DNA from: Brevibacterium aurantiacum
Lineage (GTDB): Bacteria > Actinomycetota > Actinomycetes > Actinomycetales > Brevibacteriaceae
Assembly: GCF_900169065.1 (NCBI RefSeq)
Contig: NZ_FXZB01000030.1
Location: forward strand, 1-35,942
Direction of reading: 5' to 3'
Length of the DNA stretch: 35,942 nt
A program made the translations under genes and the position numbers. The notes beneath the pieces were generated by a model. That model had not been told where the DNA came from. It searched no databases and worked only from the letters and a program-made list of their open reading frames with translations. Of the stretch, positions 14,404 through 22,780 are shown in pieces. Within the stretch, counting starts at the first letter, position 1. The number at the start of each line of letters is the position of its first letter.

Positions 14404-15471
14404 TCAAGCGGCGGCCACCTCTTTTCTGGGATGAAGAGTCTCGACGATGAGGGGGTAGAGCTGGCGGACGAGGTAACGCTTCAGGCAGCGGATGATTTCC
14501 ATCTTGGTCTTGCCTTCAGCAGTTCGTCGCGCCACGTAGTCGCGGGTCTCCTGGTTGTAACGCAGCCGCACCATCACGATGTGATAAAGCGCCGAGTTTG
14601 CCTGCCGGTCCCCAGCGCGGTTGAGTCGGTGGCGTTTGGTCTTACCCGACGATGCCGGGATTGGGCAGACCCCGGCCAGTGCTGCGAACGCGGCTTCTGA
14701 ACGTAGCCGATCAGGGTTGTCCCCGGCGGTGATCAATAGTTGCGCGATGGTATCTCGGCCGCAGCCGAAGACCCTCATCAGGTCGGGGGCGTGGTCGTCT
14801 AGTAGTCGCTGCAGGTGCCCAGCCAAGTCCTCTATCTGCCCGGTCAGTGCTTGCCAGCGCCTGGCCAGCAGCCGCAGGCTGTAGGCCGTGGCTTCGGCGG
14901 CGGTGACCGGTGTCGGTGTGGGTCGCGATGCCGCCAGTGCTGCAATCAGTTTGGGGGTCGACAGGCCCTTGTAACGCGTACGTAGATCCTCTGGGGCTGT
15001 GATCAGCATCCCCTTAATCTGATTGATCGTCGCAGTCCGGGCCTGCAGCGCCGAGGACCTTGAGGTCCGTAGTACTCGTAGCGACTCCACCAGCCCGTCC
15101 CCGCCCTTGGGCGCCGCGCTGACTCGGCCACCCAGCACAGCTTCAGCGGCGGAATAAGCATCGAAGGGATCGCTCTTGCCGTGGAGTCGCCGGTCGAAGC
15201 GGTTAGGTCGATTCACCTCGAACACTGTGATGCCTGCCTCCCGCACAACTCGGGTGACCGCGGCTCCATAGGAGCCGGTGCATTCGATGCCCACGCTGAC
15301 CAATCCAGGCCAGGAACCCAAGAATCGTAATGCCGCCTGGTACCCAGTCGCGGTAGTCGGTATTTGGGCATCAGCCAGCCGGCGCCCGGCTTGGTCGATC
15401 ACCGCGAGGTGATGTGTGTCCGCGTGCGTGTCGATCCCGCCGTAGACCTTAACCTGCTTATCGTTCATCAT
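14404..15471 (-). CDS. IS110-family DEDD transposase/recombinase
   Basis: 355 residues, normal length. The N-terminal RuvC-like DEDD domain shows GGIDTHADTHHLAV (Asp), SVGIECTGSYG (Glu) and KSDPFDAYSAAEA (Asp-Asp). The C-terminal Tnp_20 domain has AALAGVCPIPASSGKTKRHRLNRAGDRQANSAL, with the presumed nucleophilic Ser. Both halves are intact, so the element may be active. The stop lies about 18 bases from the element's right border, while a long non-coding stretch precedes the start. This asymmetry is that of IS110-group elements, which encode a bridge RNA upstream of the transposase. Confidence 0.93.
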   Translation of the reverse strand: MMNDKQVKVYGGIDTHADTHHLAVIDQAGRRLADAQIPTTATGYQAALRFLGSWPGLVSVGIECTGSYGAAVTRVVREAGITVFEVNRPNRFDRRLHGKSDPFDAYSAAEAVLGGRVSAAPKGGDGLVESLRVLRTSRSSALQARTATINQIKGMLITAPEDLRTRYKGLSTPKLIAALAASRPTPTPVTAAEATAYSLRLLARRWQALTGQIEDLAGHLQRLLDDHAPDLMRVFGCGRDTIAQLLITAGDNPDRLRSEAAFAALAGVCPIPASSGKTKRHRLNRAGDRQANSALYHIVMVRLRYNQETRDYVARRTAEGKTKMEIIRCLKRYLVRQLYPLIVETLHPRKEVAAA

Positions 15472-15752
15472 AGGAACTGCGCCCCTTCTTTTCGAGTTCT
15501 CGGGTGCGCAGCTCAGCCGGCGTCAGTCAGTTCACTATCGGGGACACGCCAGACTCCTATCAGGACATGACGGCCTGCTGGGCTGCACTTATTACAGTGA
15601 GCCGAGCCAGTCGACACGTCGTAAACAGGACAACCCCAGACAGCGGGGTGTCAGAAGAGCCATGAGTCAGACCCGACCACAAGACCATCATCGATCCGTT
15701 TGGTAGAGACCGCCACGTCCTTCGAGAAGTCAGACTAACTAGTCCACAAGAT
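15472..15752 (-). ncRNA. Candidate IS110 bridge-RNA region
   Basis: About 280 non-coding bases lie between the element's upstream border and the transposase start, with no credible ORF on the sense strand. In IS110-group elements this position encodes a structured RNA whose two loops pair with target and donor DNA (established for IS621). I have not folded it. The exact transcript ends are unknown, so this entry marks the region only. Confidence 0.4.
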
Positions 15753-15767
15753 CTATAGTGAAGAGCC

Positions 15768-17273
15768 CCTAAAGCTGATGCACGGTTAGAACAATCAACA
15801 CCTCGCACCGCAGCCAGGTTCACACTCCCGACTGTTTTAGTTGGGGTCGCATTGGTGGCAATGTCGATATCCGGAACCGCGATCGCCCTGCCCGATATCG
15901 GCAGAGAGCTCTCTGCTGCCGGCTCATTACTGAACTGGGTAGTCGCAGGCTACAACCTCGCGTTCGCAGCGATGACCCTGGTTGTCGGTGCGGCGTCTGA
16001 TCGTGCAGGACGCCGCCGCGTCTTCGTCATCGCGGCGGCGCTATTCGCGGCTGGATTCGTAGCCACGGCATGTGCCCCCACGATTCAATTCCTCGATATT
16101 GCACGGATTGTTTCCGGAGTCGGCGGTGCAGGAATGATGGCAGCAGGCGGCGCATTGTTAGCTCACACCTACGAGGGTGCTGCTCGGAATCGGGCGTTCG
16201 CGCTGATGGGAACTATGGCCGGAGTCGGAATCGCTGTCGGACCTAGCCTGGTCGGAGCCTTAATCAGTGCGGTGGGATGGCGAGGAAGCTTCAGCGTCTT
16301 CGCCGCTGTCGCCGTGATTATCACCATCGCCGCCACTCGCTTGACCGAGTCCCGCGATAAGGCCGCTCAGACCGACTGGATTGGGAGTACCCTGTTCGTG
16401 GTCACGCTAAGCGCCTTCATGTTCAGCCTCCTCGAAGGCCCAGAATACGGATGGGCACACCCCACGGTCCTAGTCGGGTTCGGGATCGGTCTCGCTGCGG
16501 CAATCGTGTTCGCCCTGTCGCAGCGGCGTAGCAGCGCACCGATCCTTGCCCCTGAACTGGTCGCCCATCGTGGTTTCGTGGGCTGGTGTCTGGCAACGCT
16601 GACTACCTCGATCGGGTTCCTCGGCGTGTTGGTGTTCCTCCCTACCTATTTGCAGTCCGTCTCCGGATACACTCCGATCGCGGCTGGGTTCTTCATGCTG
16701 CTGCTGACCGCGCCAGTATTGGTCGCACCGATGCTCGCAGCCATGCTCGTCAACCGAGGCTTCTCGGCGCGGCTGTTGATCCTGATCGCTCTTGTGCTGG
16801 TTGTTTTCGGCAACGCGGGCCTGCTTGCGCTGCGTCCGGAGCACACAATGGGACCGGTGGTCGTCCCACTATTGCTGATCGGGATAGGCATGGGAACATC
16901 GTTTGGAATTACCGATGGGCAAGCCATGGCACTTATTCCCTCACGGCTCGTAGGAACCGCGGCCGGATTCCTCAACACGGTGCGGGGCGCTGCCGAGGCG
17001 TTGGTGATCGCCGTGTTCAGCGCGTCGTTGCTGGCGGTATTGACCGAACGGCTCGATAATGCGAAGCATGCCTCTGATGTGTCCGCAGGTCACCTCGCCG
17101 AGCCCTGTAGCGCGGCGCACAATCTCGAGATCGACGCTTTTACTGGGTCGTGGCACTTCACTCAGATCGGTGTTGGCACTCTGTGTTTGATCCTCACCCT
17201 CATAGTTACAGTCCTACTATTCACTCGCAGTACGTCGGCTCACGAGAAGGAAACTAATGCCTCAGAAATCTGA
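15768..17273 (+). pseudogene. DHA2-type MFS drug/redox-compound efflux pump, split from its start
   Basis: A 14-helix MFS transporter of the EmrB/QacA (DHA2) type. It shows the LPDIGREL motif after helix 1, the motif-A loop GAASDRAGRRRVF (about residues 55-70) and RIVSGVGGAGMMAAGGALL in helix 4. The antiporter motif is in the GVGIAVGPSLVGALI region. The frame is open from the IS110/ISL3 border and continues the MTPSPKA stub at 11567 exactly through the CCTAAAGC duplication. The ATG, SoxR-box promoter and ribosome site are therefore 4.2 kb away. Internal TTG 15852 would start inside helix 1, so the present gene is probably inactive. The transporter body itself is undamaged. Confidence 0.85.
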
Positions 17274-17368
17274 CGGTCCCCCGCAATCGCCGGCCCGTCA
17301 CGTTGATCCGGCACAGCCGCTAGGTGTACTGACCGGAGACGTTAGTAGAGTGACTTTCTCTGGGAGCC

Positions 17369-17399
17369 TTGACCTTGACACTGTGTGATGCGGTCTGGT
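17369..17399 (+). promoter_or_regulatory. MerR-type promoter of the MerR/GyrI-like gene
   Basis: TTGACC (17369-17374), a 19-base spacer containing the TTGACACTGTG element, then TCTGGT as -10. Long spacers are the hallmark of promoters remodelled by MerR-family activators. The start point would fall on or just before ATG 17410, suggesting a leaderless, autoregulated message. Confidence 0.6.
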
Positions 17400-17409
17400 G
17401 GGAGTCGAC

Positions 17410-18174
17410 ATGTTGAGCATCGGAGAGATCGCGCATAGCACCGGTGTCTCGCGGCGCATGCTACGGCACTGGGAAGACGAGGGGTTGCTGACCCCAGCTG
17501 TAACCGACCCCGTGACCGGCTATCGGCGCTACCAAGACAGCCAGCTAGGGCGCGTGCGAGCCATCACGGAGCTGCGCGCGCTCGGGTTCGGTTTGGCCGA
17601 GATAGGGCAGCTGCTCGATCCGCAGATCGGGCAGTCCACGCTGGAATCGCTTCTGATTCACCAGGTAGATGCCTTGCAGCGGGAGATCACCGAGGCTTCA
17701 ACACGTCTGGTCCACGTTCAGCACCGGCTGGACATCATCCAGAACAAGTCCATGGAGATCATCATGAATCTGTCCCTCACCGCACTGCCCAGCCTCAATT
17801 TCTGGGGGCTGAGCACCGCCGTCCTTGATGAGACCGAGATCGGTCACGCCGTGAGCGAGTTGTACCGGCGTCTCCCGCAATCCGATGAAGAGATCGTGCT
17901 TCTGTACGACGGCACGCGCGACGACCAGATCACCGTCTCGGCCGGGACTATGACGCAATCCGAATCTGAGGCGGTCAGCAGGATCGTCGTACCGGAGGTC
18001 CCGGAAGGCGTAACGGTCACGTTCGATGTGCCCCCAGAGAGCATCGCGGATGCCTGGATCCTCATCGAGACCGAGCTGGAGAAGCGACACCTGACCAGCT
18101 TTGGAGTCTACCGGCAGGTCAACAGCGCGACGGGGCACGTCACCCTGCAGGCCCCTGTTCGCGAGCGGCACTGA
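17410..18174 (+). CDS. MerR-family regulator with GyrI-like effector domain
   Basis: 254 residues from ATG 17410 (GTG 17398 is an alternative, four codons earlier). The N-terminal MerR winged helix shows LSIGEIAHSTGVSRRMLRHWEDEGLL and GYRRYQ. A dimerisation coiled coil follows (about 80-118). The C-terminal half resembles GyrI/BmrR-type effector-binding domains (NFWGLSTAVLDETEIGHAVSELYRRL ... FGVYRQV). Such proteins bind hydrophobic drugs and activate efflux genes. It lies directly behind the MFS gene and has its own 19-base-spacer promoter, so it probably senses a compound that the pump once exported. Confidence 0.88.
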   Translation: MLSIGEIAHSTGVSRRMLRHWEDEGLLTPAVTDPVTGYRRYQDSQLGRVRAITELRALGFGLAEIGQLLDPQIGQSTLESLLIHQVDALQREITEASTRLVHVQHRLDIIQNKSMEIIMNLSLTALPSLNFWGLSTAVLDETEIGHAVSELYRRLPQSDEEIVLLYDGTRDDQITVSAGTMTQSESEAVSRIVVPEVPEGVTVTFDVPPESIADAWILIETELEKRHLTSFGVYRQVNSATGHVTLQAPVRERH

Positions 18175-18237
18175 TTTGTCGGCCACGGCAAACGGGGCCA
18201 GCGGCGTTGTCGAGCCGTCGCCTGGATGTGAGCCTCA

Positions 18238-19224
18238 ATGAGCCATGCAAATGCGGCCCTTACCCCGCGCCACAGGCTGAAAGTTGCCCACCTGGTCGTC
18301 GACCAGGGGTGGCGGATCAGTGAAGTAGCGGCCCGCTTCCAAGTGTCCTGGCCGACGGTCAAGCGCTGGGTCGACCGCTACCTCGCCGGCGAACCGATGC
18401 AGGACCGCTCCTCGCGGCCGCGGAGATCTCCGGGCAAGACACCCAAGACTGTGACGAAGAGGTGCGTCAGCCTGCGGATGCGTCTGCGGGAAGGGCCGGT
18501 CCAGCTCGCTGCGAGACTCAACATCGCGCCGTCGACGGTCCATCGAATCCTGCGATCGGCCCGATTGAACCGACTCGCCTATGTCGACCGCGAAACCGGT
18601 GAGCCCATCCGCCGGTATGAGCATGACCATCCGGGATCGATGGTGCATGTGGACGTGAAGAAGCTCGGCAACATCCCCGACGGTGGCGGCTGGCGTTACG
18701 TCGGCCGCCGCCAAGGCGAGAAGAACCGCGCCGCGACACAGGACAAGTCACGCAACGCCTACGGCAACCCAAAGCTCGGATACGCATTCGTACACACCGT
18801 CATCGACGACCACTCCCGCGTCGCCTACACCGAGGTTCACGACGACGAAACAGCCGTCACTGCCGTCGGTGTCCTACGTCGGGCCGCCAGCTGGTTCACC
18901 GACCGTGGCGTCACGATTGAGCGAGTGTTGTCAGACAACGGCGGTGCGTACCGCTCGTACCTTTGGCGCGACACGTGCGAGGTCCTGTCGATCATCCCGA
19001 AGCGCACCCGCCCGTACCGCCCACAGACAAACGGAAAGGTCGAGCGTTTCCACCGCACCATGGCTGACGGGTGGGCCTATGCCCGTTGCTACCGCAGCGA
19101 GCATGAGCGCCGCGACGCGCTCAATGGCTGGCTGCACCACTACAACCAGCACCGCCCCCACACGGCCTGCGGTAACCAGCCGCCCTTCTCGCGATTAATC
19201 AACGTCCCCGATCAGTACAGCTAG
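18238..19224 (+). CDS. IS481-family DDE transposase
   Basis: 328 residues with an N-terminal helix-turn-helix (RISEVAARFQVSWPTVKRWVDRY) and an rve integrase core. DDE residues are visible in SMVHVDVKKLG (Asp), RVLSDNGGAYRS (Asp) and NGKVERFHRTM (Glu), and the C-terminus is HHYNQHRPHTACGNQPPFSRLINV. All are typical of IS481. The stop falls at the presumed right end of the element, which abuts and truncates soxR within a few bases. No matching left end was found between the MerR gene and 18238, so that border is unknown and the element may be incomplete. Confidence 0.9.
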   Translation: MSHANAALTPRHRLKVAHLVVDQGWRISEVAARFQVSWPTVKRWVDRYLAGEPMQDRSSRPRRSPGKTPKTVTKRCVSLRMRLREGPVQLAARLNIAPSTVHRILRSARLNRLAYVDRETGEPIRRYEHDHPGSMVHVDVKKLGNIPDGGGWRYVGRRQGEKNRAATQDKSRNAYGNPKLGYAFVHTVIDDHSRVAYTEVHDDETAVTAVGVLRRAASWFTDRGVTIERVLSDNGGAYRSYLWRDTCEVLSIIPKRTRPYRPQTNGKVERFHRTMADGWAYARCYRSEHERRDALNGWLHHYNQHRPHTACGNQPPFSRLINVPDQYS

Positions 19225-19664
19225 GTATCGGAGACGTTATGCGGCGTACTGGAGTATCCGCGTCCGCGCTACATTTCTACGAACGTAGAGGACTTGTCAT
19301 CAGTGAGCGCACAAGCAGGAATCAGCGCATCTACGCCAGGCACATGCTCCGCCGAATCTCTCTGATCCTGGTTGCCAAACGCCTCGGAATTCCCCTAACG
19401 GACGTCGCGCGAATCTTTGCGAAACTACCCACCGATCATGCGCCGACCCACAAAGACTGGCAATACGTATCACGCATCTGGAAACGACAGCTTGAAGACC
19501 GCCGACGCCAGATTGAAGCACTCGAATACGAACTCACCGGCTGCATCGGCTGTGGGTGCCTCTCGATGAAGGCATGCTCATTGCTCAATGCCGACGATAA
19601 TCTCCAAGAGCGCGGTCCCGGACCTGTCCGAATCCAAGAACACCTACTTCCCCCGAAAACCTAG
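19221..19664 (+). pseudogene. soxR: SoxR-type [2Fe-2S] redox regulator, 5'-truncated
   Basis: The frame from 19221 reads LGIGDVMRRTGVSASALHFYERRGL and continues to CIGCGCLSMKAC, the iron-sulfur cluster signature of SoxR, then a short tail (about 148 residues in all). SoxR homologues start a few residues before LGIGDV. Here the IS481 end replaces the start codon. The only downstream ATG (19239) would lose the first half of the HTH helix, so the gene is probably dead or weak. It lies in the same block as the MFS gene with a SoxR-box promoter, the expected regulator-target pairing in actinobacteria, where SoxR responds to redox-active compounds. Confidence 0.82.
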
Positions 19665-19770
19665 GTTCCGGAACGACGAACTGGGGAGTAACAGGCGTGT
19701 CTCCGTCGGTTAACTCGTGGTCCAAAACTCCTAGGGGTCACGAATTCGCGGGAGCAAGTGCTGCGTGCAC

Positions 19771-20580
19771 TCAACGTCCCACGGTTTCTTTGGTGTGGGC
19801 GAGTCGGTAGGAGTGCGTGCCGGTCTCAATGATCGTCCCGTGATAGGTGAGGCGGTCAACGATCGCAGCACACAGTCTCGGGTCGGTGAACGTATCTGTC
19901 CACCCCGAGAATGATTGATTCGACGCGATCGCGATCGAATTCTTTTCTTCTCGTTCGGTGAGGACTTGGAAGAGGAGTTCGGCACCGCGGCGGTCGAGTT
20001 CCATGTATCCGAGCTCGTCAATGATCAACAGGTCTACCCGTCCGTAGCGGGCGATGGTCTTCGCCAACGTTTTCTCATCAGCAGCTTCAACCAACTCGTT
20101 GACCAGGCGGGTAGCCAATGTGTACCGGACCCGGTGGCCCTGTTCGGCGGCCGCGGTACCCAGACCGATGAGGAGATGTGATTTCCCGGTCCCGGAATCC
20201 CCAATCAAACACAAGGGTTCGCCCTTGCGGATCCACTCACCGGTCGCAAGCTGGTTGATGGTCGCGGCTTCAATGTCGGGGTTGGCGTCGAAGTCGAAGT
20301 CACCGAGCCATTTACTCCGCGGGAACTGAGCCGCCTTCACCCGCCGGATCGTTGAACGACGGTCACGATCATCAACCTCGGCCAGGAGGAGTTCGGCGAG
20401 GAACCCTGGATAGGAGAGTTGTTCTTTCCCGGCGACGGTGATGGCTTCGTCGAGAACGGCGCGGATCGTGGGCAAGCGTAGCCGGCGGCAAGCTTGGTCG
20501 ATCGCTGCGAGGGCGGCTTCTTCGGTCATGTTGCGGCGTCGCCGCAGACTATTCGTGACCGTGGTGGGTGGTGTGGCCAT
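19771..20580 (-). CDS. istB: IS21-family helper ATPase IstB
   Basis: 269 residues with Walker A GDSGTGKS (about 127-134), Walker B VDLLIIDELGYM and the arginine-rich sensor region of the DnaC/IstB AAA+ family. IstB assembles on target DNA and stimulates the IstA transposase. It starts immediately after the istA stop. Length is normal and all motifs are present. The IS21 right end that should follow istB is not found nearby; a copy of it lies instead 8.3 kb further left at 11416. Confidence 0.93.
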   Translation of the reverse strand: MATPPTTVTNSLRRRRNMTEEAALAAIDQACRRLRLPTIRAVLDEAITVAGKEQLSYPGFLAELLLAEVDDRDRRSTIRRVKAAQFPRSKWLGDFDFDANPDIEAATINQLATGEWIRKGEPLCLIGDSGTGKSHLLIGLGTAAAEQGHRVRYTLATRLVNELVEAADEKTLAKTIARYGRVDLLIIDELGYMELDRRGAELLFQVLTEREEKNSIAIASNQSFSGWTDTFTDPRLCAAIVDRLTYHGTIIETGTHSYRLAHTKETVGR

Positions 20581-20581
20581 A

Positions 20582-22252
20582 TCAGGGTGTACTCGCTTTC
20601 GGAATGTTCTCAGCAGGAGTTGGTGTGGTTCGGCGTGGGAGCAGCTGGTCGTAGTCAGCGACTGAGGGGATCGGTCTGGTATCGGGTGGGAGTCCCGCGA
20701 TCACTGCGTCTGGGTCGGTGAGTCGGCGCTGAGTCAGGGAGACAACCTTCTGCCCTTGCTCATCACGATGTGCAGCGGGATGACGGTCCGGGGTGGCCCC
20801 ACCAGTGGGTGTGTGGCGGCGGGCTTCGATCGCGACGACCTCCGCCGACACCGCCCCGATCTTCAGTGCTGCACTGATTCCTGCGATCACGGCGTCAGCG
20901 GGGAGTGACCGGTGGAGGAGGAGAACGTCGATGAGTTCTTTCGTTCCTTCAGAATCGCCGTTGACTTTCCGAGTCTCTGCCCAGAACGCATCATGGGTTG
21001 GTGTGAACGCACCGGAAGTACGGGCGGCTGCTAAGGCTGTGGATCCGGGGAGGGCTCCGGGTTTGTGTTTGAGGACCTCGAGGTAATGGTCGAGATCGAC
21101 CACATGCCCACCACGAGAAGCGACCCGTGGATGCGTGGCCACCAACTGGTGGCCGTCGTAGATCTGTAGGTGTGAGGCGCGGAGGGAGACGCGGACTTTC
21201 CGGCCGATGAGATGCGCGGGCACGGAGTACTTCATCATCCGCACGGTGATCATCGAGGACCGATCCACCCTCGGATGCAACACCAGCCCAGGATCGAAGG
21301 CTTCAGTCGGCAGCGGAGCCAACAAATCCCGTTCAGTAGCGTAGTCGTCGCCGATGGTGGTCAGTTTCCCACTAATCCGCCGAGCGTCGTCGTCGGCTTC
21401 CCAAGCTTTGATGTGTTCGTTGAGTTCGGTCAGGGAGGCGACTTCGGGCATGGGGGTGAGGTGGTTGCGGCGGAACCATCCGACTTCTCCTTCGACACCG
21501 CCTTTCTCATGGGCGCCTGTGATGCCGGGTTGGCAGTAGAAGGGGTCGAATCCGTAATGCGAGGCGAACAGTACCCACCGGTCGTTTTCCTTCCGCCGCC
21601 GGTCTTTGCCGTGGAGGACTGTGGTGACAGCGGCGGTGAGGTTGTCGTAGCGGATATGCCTGGTCGGGATACCGCCAATAGTGTTGAAAGCGTCAATGTG
21701 GCCTTCGAGGAATGCTTCCTGACCACAGGTCGGGTAGATACGGTGGATGGCTTTACCGGAGTAGGAGAGTCGGTAGACGAACATGTGACACTTCCTTCTC
21801 ACCCCGTCGAGGATGATCCAGACTTCCCCGAAATCGACCTCTGCTTCAGCACCGGGTGGATGGTGTTGGGGGATGAAGACTTCTTTACGCCTGCCGGCAG
21901 CAGTATCGATTTCTGCCCGGCGGACCCGCACGTAGTCCCGGACCGTGGAATACGAGACGCCTAGGGCGTCGTGTTCGTCGATCAGCCGGTTCAGGATCCT
22001 GGTTGCTGTGTGGCGTTGTTTCCTGGGTGCGTCGAGATCCGAGCACAGCATCGCGTCGATCGCCGGTTTGTAGGGATCAAGCTTCGGCGATGTTCTTCGC
22101 GCTGGCTTCCGTGGTGGCGGTTCAGCACTGTCGAGGGCTTGCCGGATAGTGCGGCGGTGCACGTTATGGCGTTTGGCGAGAGCTCGGATCGAGAGTCCTT
22201 CGATGCGGGCGTCGCGGCGGATGGTGGCGAAGAGTTCCACTCGTGACTCCAA
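20582..22252 (-). CDS. istA: IS21-family transposase IstA
   Basis: 556 residues with an N-terminal helix-turn-helix (LSIRALAKRHNVHRRTIRQAL) and an rve core. DDE residues are seen in AEVDFGEVW (Asp), HIRYDNLTAAV (Asp) and KGGVEGEVGWFRRN (Glu), followed by the beta-barrel region RVSLRASHLQIYDGHQLVATH. The last part is Pro/Arg-rich. The gene is intact and coupled to istB. About 125 bases separate the start from the terminal repeat at 22378, with extra TGGCCCC copies in between as in other IS21 elements. Confidence 0.93.
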   Translation of the reverse strand: MESRVELFATIRRDARIEGLSIRALAKRHNVHRRTIRQALDSAEPPPRKPARRTSPKLDPYKPAIDAMLCSDLDAPRKQRHTATRILNRLIDEHDALGVSYSTVRDYVRVRRAEIDTAAGRRKEVFIPQHHPPGAEAEVDFGEVWIILDGVRRKCHMFVYRLSYSGKAIHRIYPTCGQEAFLEGHIDAFNTIGGIPTRHIRYDNLTAAVTTVLHGKDRRRKENDRWVLFASHYGFDPFYCQPGITGAHEKGGVEGEVGWFRRNHLTPMPEVASLTELNEHIKAWEADDDARRISGKLTTIGDDYATERDLLAPLPTEAFDPGLVLHPRVDRSSMITVRMMKYSVPAHLIGRKVRVSLRASHLQIYDGHQLVATHPRVASRGGHVVDLDHYLEVLKHKPGALPGSTALAAARTSGAFTPTHDAFWAETRKVNGDSEGTKELIDVLLLHRSLPADAVIAGISAALKIGAVSAEVVAIEARRHTPTGGATPDRHPAAHRDEQGQKVVSLTQRRLTDPDAVIAGLPPDTRPIPSVADYDQLLPRRTTPTPAENIPKASTP

Positions 22253-22330
22253 GGTGGTGGCCCCGTTCTGTTGAACCAGTAGGTTCTTCTAGGTTCGGGT
22301 GGGGCCAGTTGTGGCCGTCGCAACACCATC

Positions 22331-22378
22331 GGCGAGTCGCGGGTGGGGCCAAATGAAACCGTCATGCCGGGGCCACTT
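22331..22378 (-). repeat. IS21-type terminal sequence, right copy
   Basis: On the minus strand it reads AGTGGCCCC, then TGACGGTTTCATTTGGCCCC and ACCCGCGACTCGCC. It is the inverted partner of 11416-11463. It is the upstream (left) end of the istAB element and is joined directly to the 5' acr3 fragment. Confidence 0.8.
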
Positions 22379-22593
22379 CACACTGTCATAACCACGGCTC
22401 GCCCAATCGCGGCGAAAGGAATTCCCAAAAACGTCGCATAGAGAAGCAATCCAAGGACCGGGTTGATCCAGTGTTCCAGCGTCTCGGACGTGGAGGGAAC
22501 CAGCCAACCGAACACACCACCGGCAACAATCGCCAGCAGATACAAACCGATCTGTCGGCGTTCCATCGTCTCGACGATACCTTTCATGCTCAT
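22379..22593 (-). pseudogene. acr3: ACR3-type arsenite transporter, 5' fragment
   Basis: About 66 residues: MERRQIGLYLLAIVAGG, then VFGWL ... INPVLGLLLYATFLGIPF and AAIGRAV, which is the first helix and a half of an Acr3 transporter. The frame ends in a TGA right at the IS21-type end. Its last family residues (PFAAIGRAV) overlap, without being identical, the first residues of the 3' fragment (LVDIARAV). So the two halves may come from two related acr3 genes rather than from one interrupted gene. The start overlaps the TGA of an upstream open frame (CPTTKELERRDESAANAREL) that weakly recalls an ArsR N-terminus. Confidence 0.7.
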
Positions 22594-22708
22594 CGTGCCA
22601 AGTCTAATTCTCTGGCGTTGGCTGCGCTTTCATCGCGACGTTCCAGTTCCTTGGTAGTGGGACACCGAGGACGAGCTACCTCATCGATCGGGCCAGGGCC
22701 TGATTTTC

Positions 22709-22772
22709 CGTCCCATAAGTAAGGCCCAAATCAACGTCCCATCCATTCCGTACAGACACGAATATTGGTACG
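22709..22772. promoter_or_regulatory. Candidate res site / promoter of the second recombinase
   Basis: CGTCCCAT occurs at 22709-22716 and again at 22735-22742. An inverted pair CGTAC...GTACG spans 22749-22772 with a central AATATT. Repeats and an AT-rich crossover core just ahead of a serine recombinase gene fit a resolvase binding region; no binding data can be read from sequence. Confidence 0.4.
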
Positions 22773-22780
22773 CTGGGCGC

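Larger units (their letters stand above)
14386..15761 (-). mobile_element. IS110-family element inserted in the ISL3 terminal repeat
   Basis: Removing 14386-15761 rejoins TTACGA and AGAGCC to give a clean ISL3 end (GGCTCTTCGTAATTGAGAG on the minus strand). This fixes the element borders with a GA dinucleotide at both junctions. The size is about 1.38 kb, and there is no target duplication beyond two bases, as usual for IS110. Both ends carry a subterminal CTATAGTG in the same orientation (14391-14398 and 15753-15760). Confidence 0.8.
11587..15767. mobile_element. ISL3-ended composite unit inserted into the MFS gene
   Basis: The left end GGCTCATCGTAA...GAGAGTGTAA (11587) and the right end, reading inward GGCTCTTCGTAATTGAGAG once the nested IS110 is removed (from 15767), are inverted repeats of ISL3 type. 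A perfect 8-bp direct repeat CCTAAAGC flanks the unit, the usual ISL3 duplication size. Inside are a C-terminal ISL3 transposase remnant, two cargo genes (12185-13971), a second internally deleted ISL3 copy and an IS110. The outer ends therefore moved as one unit of about 2.8 kb before the IS110 arrived. Confidence 0.85.
14013..15767 (-). mobile_element. Second, internally deleted ISL3 copy (MITE-like), split by IS110
   Basis: Left end TCGTGATTGAGAATGTA (from about 14013) and right end TCGTAATTGAGAGTGTA read inward from 15767 are matching inverted ends. Without the IS110 (14386-15761) the copy is only about 380 bases: a transposase N-terminus joined to its last 28 codons. No 8-bp duplication flanks this copy alone (CGTTTTCA against CCTAAAGC), so it served as the right end of the larger composite unit. 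Confidence 0.7.

Noticed and set aside
14391..15760. CTATAGTG as a target duplication of IS110
   Set aside because: Removing only the sequence between these repeats leaves extra bases in the ISL3 end. Cutting at 14386-15761 restores it exactly, so CTATAGTG is subterminal within the IS110.
15852..17273. MFS gene starting at internal TTG 15852
   Set aside because: The frame is open upstream and joins the MTPSPKA stub through the 8-bp duplication; the TTG would begin inside helix 1.
19265..19285. TTCTACGAACGTAGA inverted repeat as an operator related to that at 4852
   Set aside because: It lies within the conserved FYERRG codons of soxR, so the symmetry is a by-product of coding.
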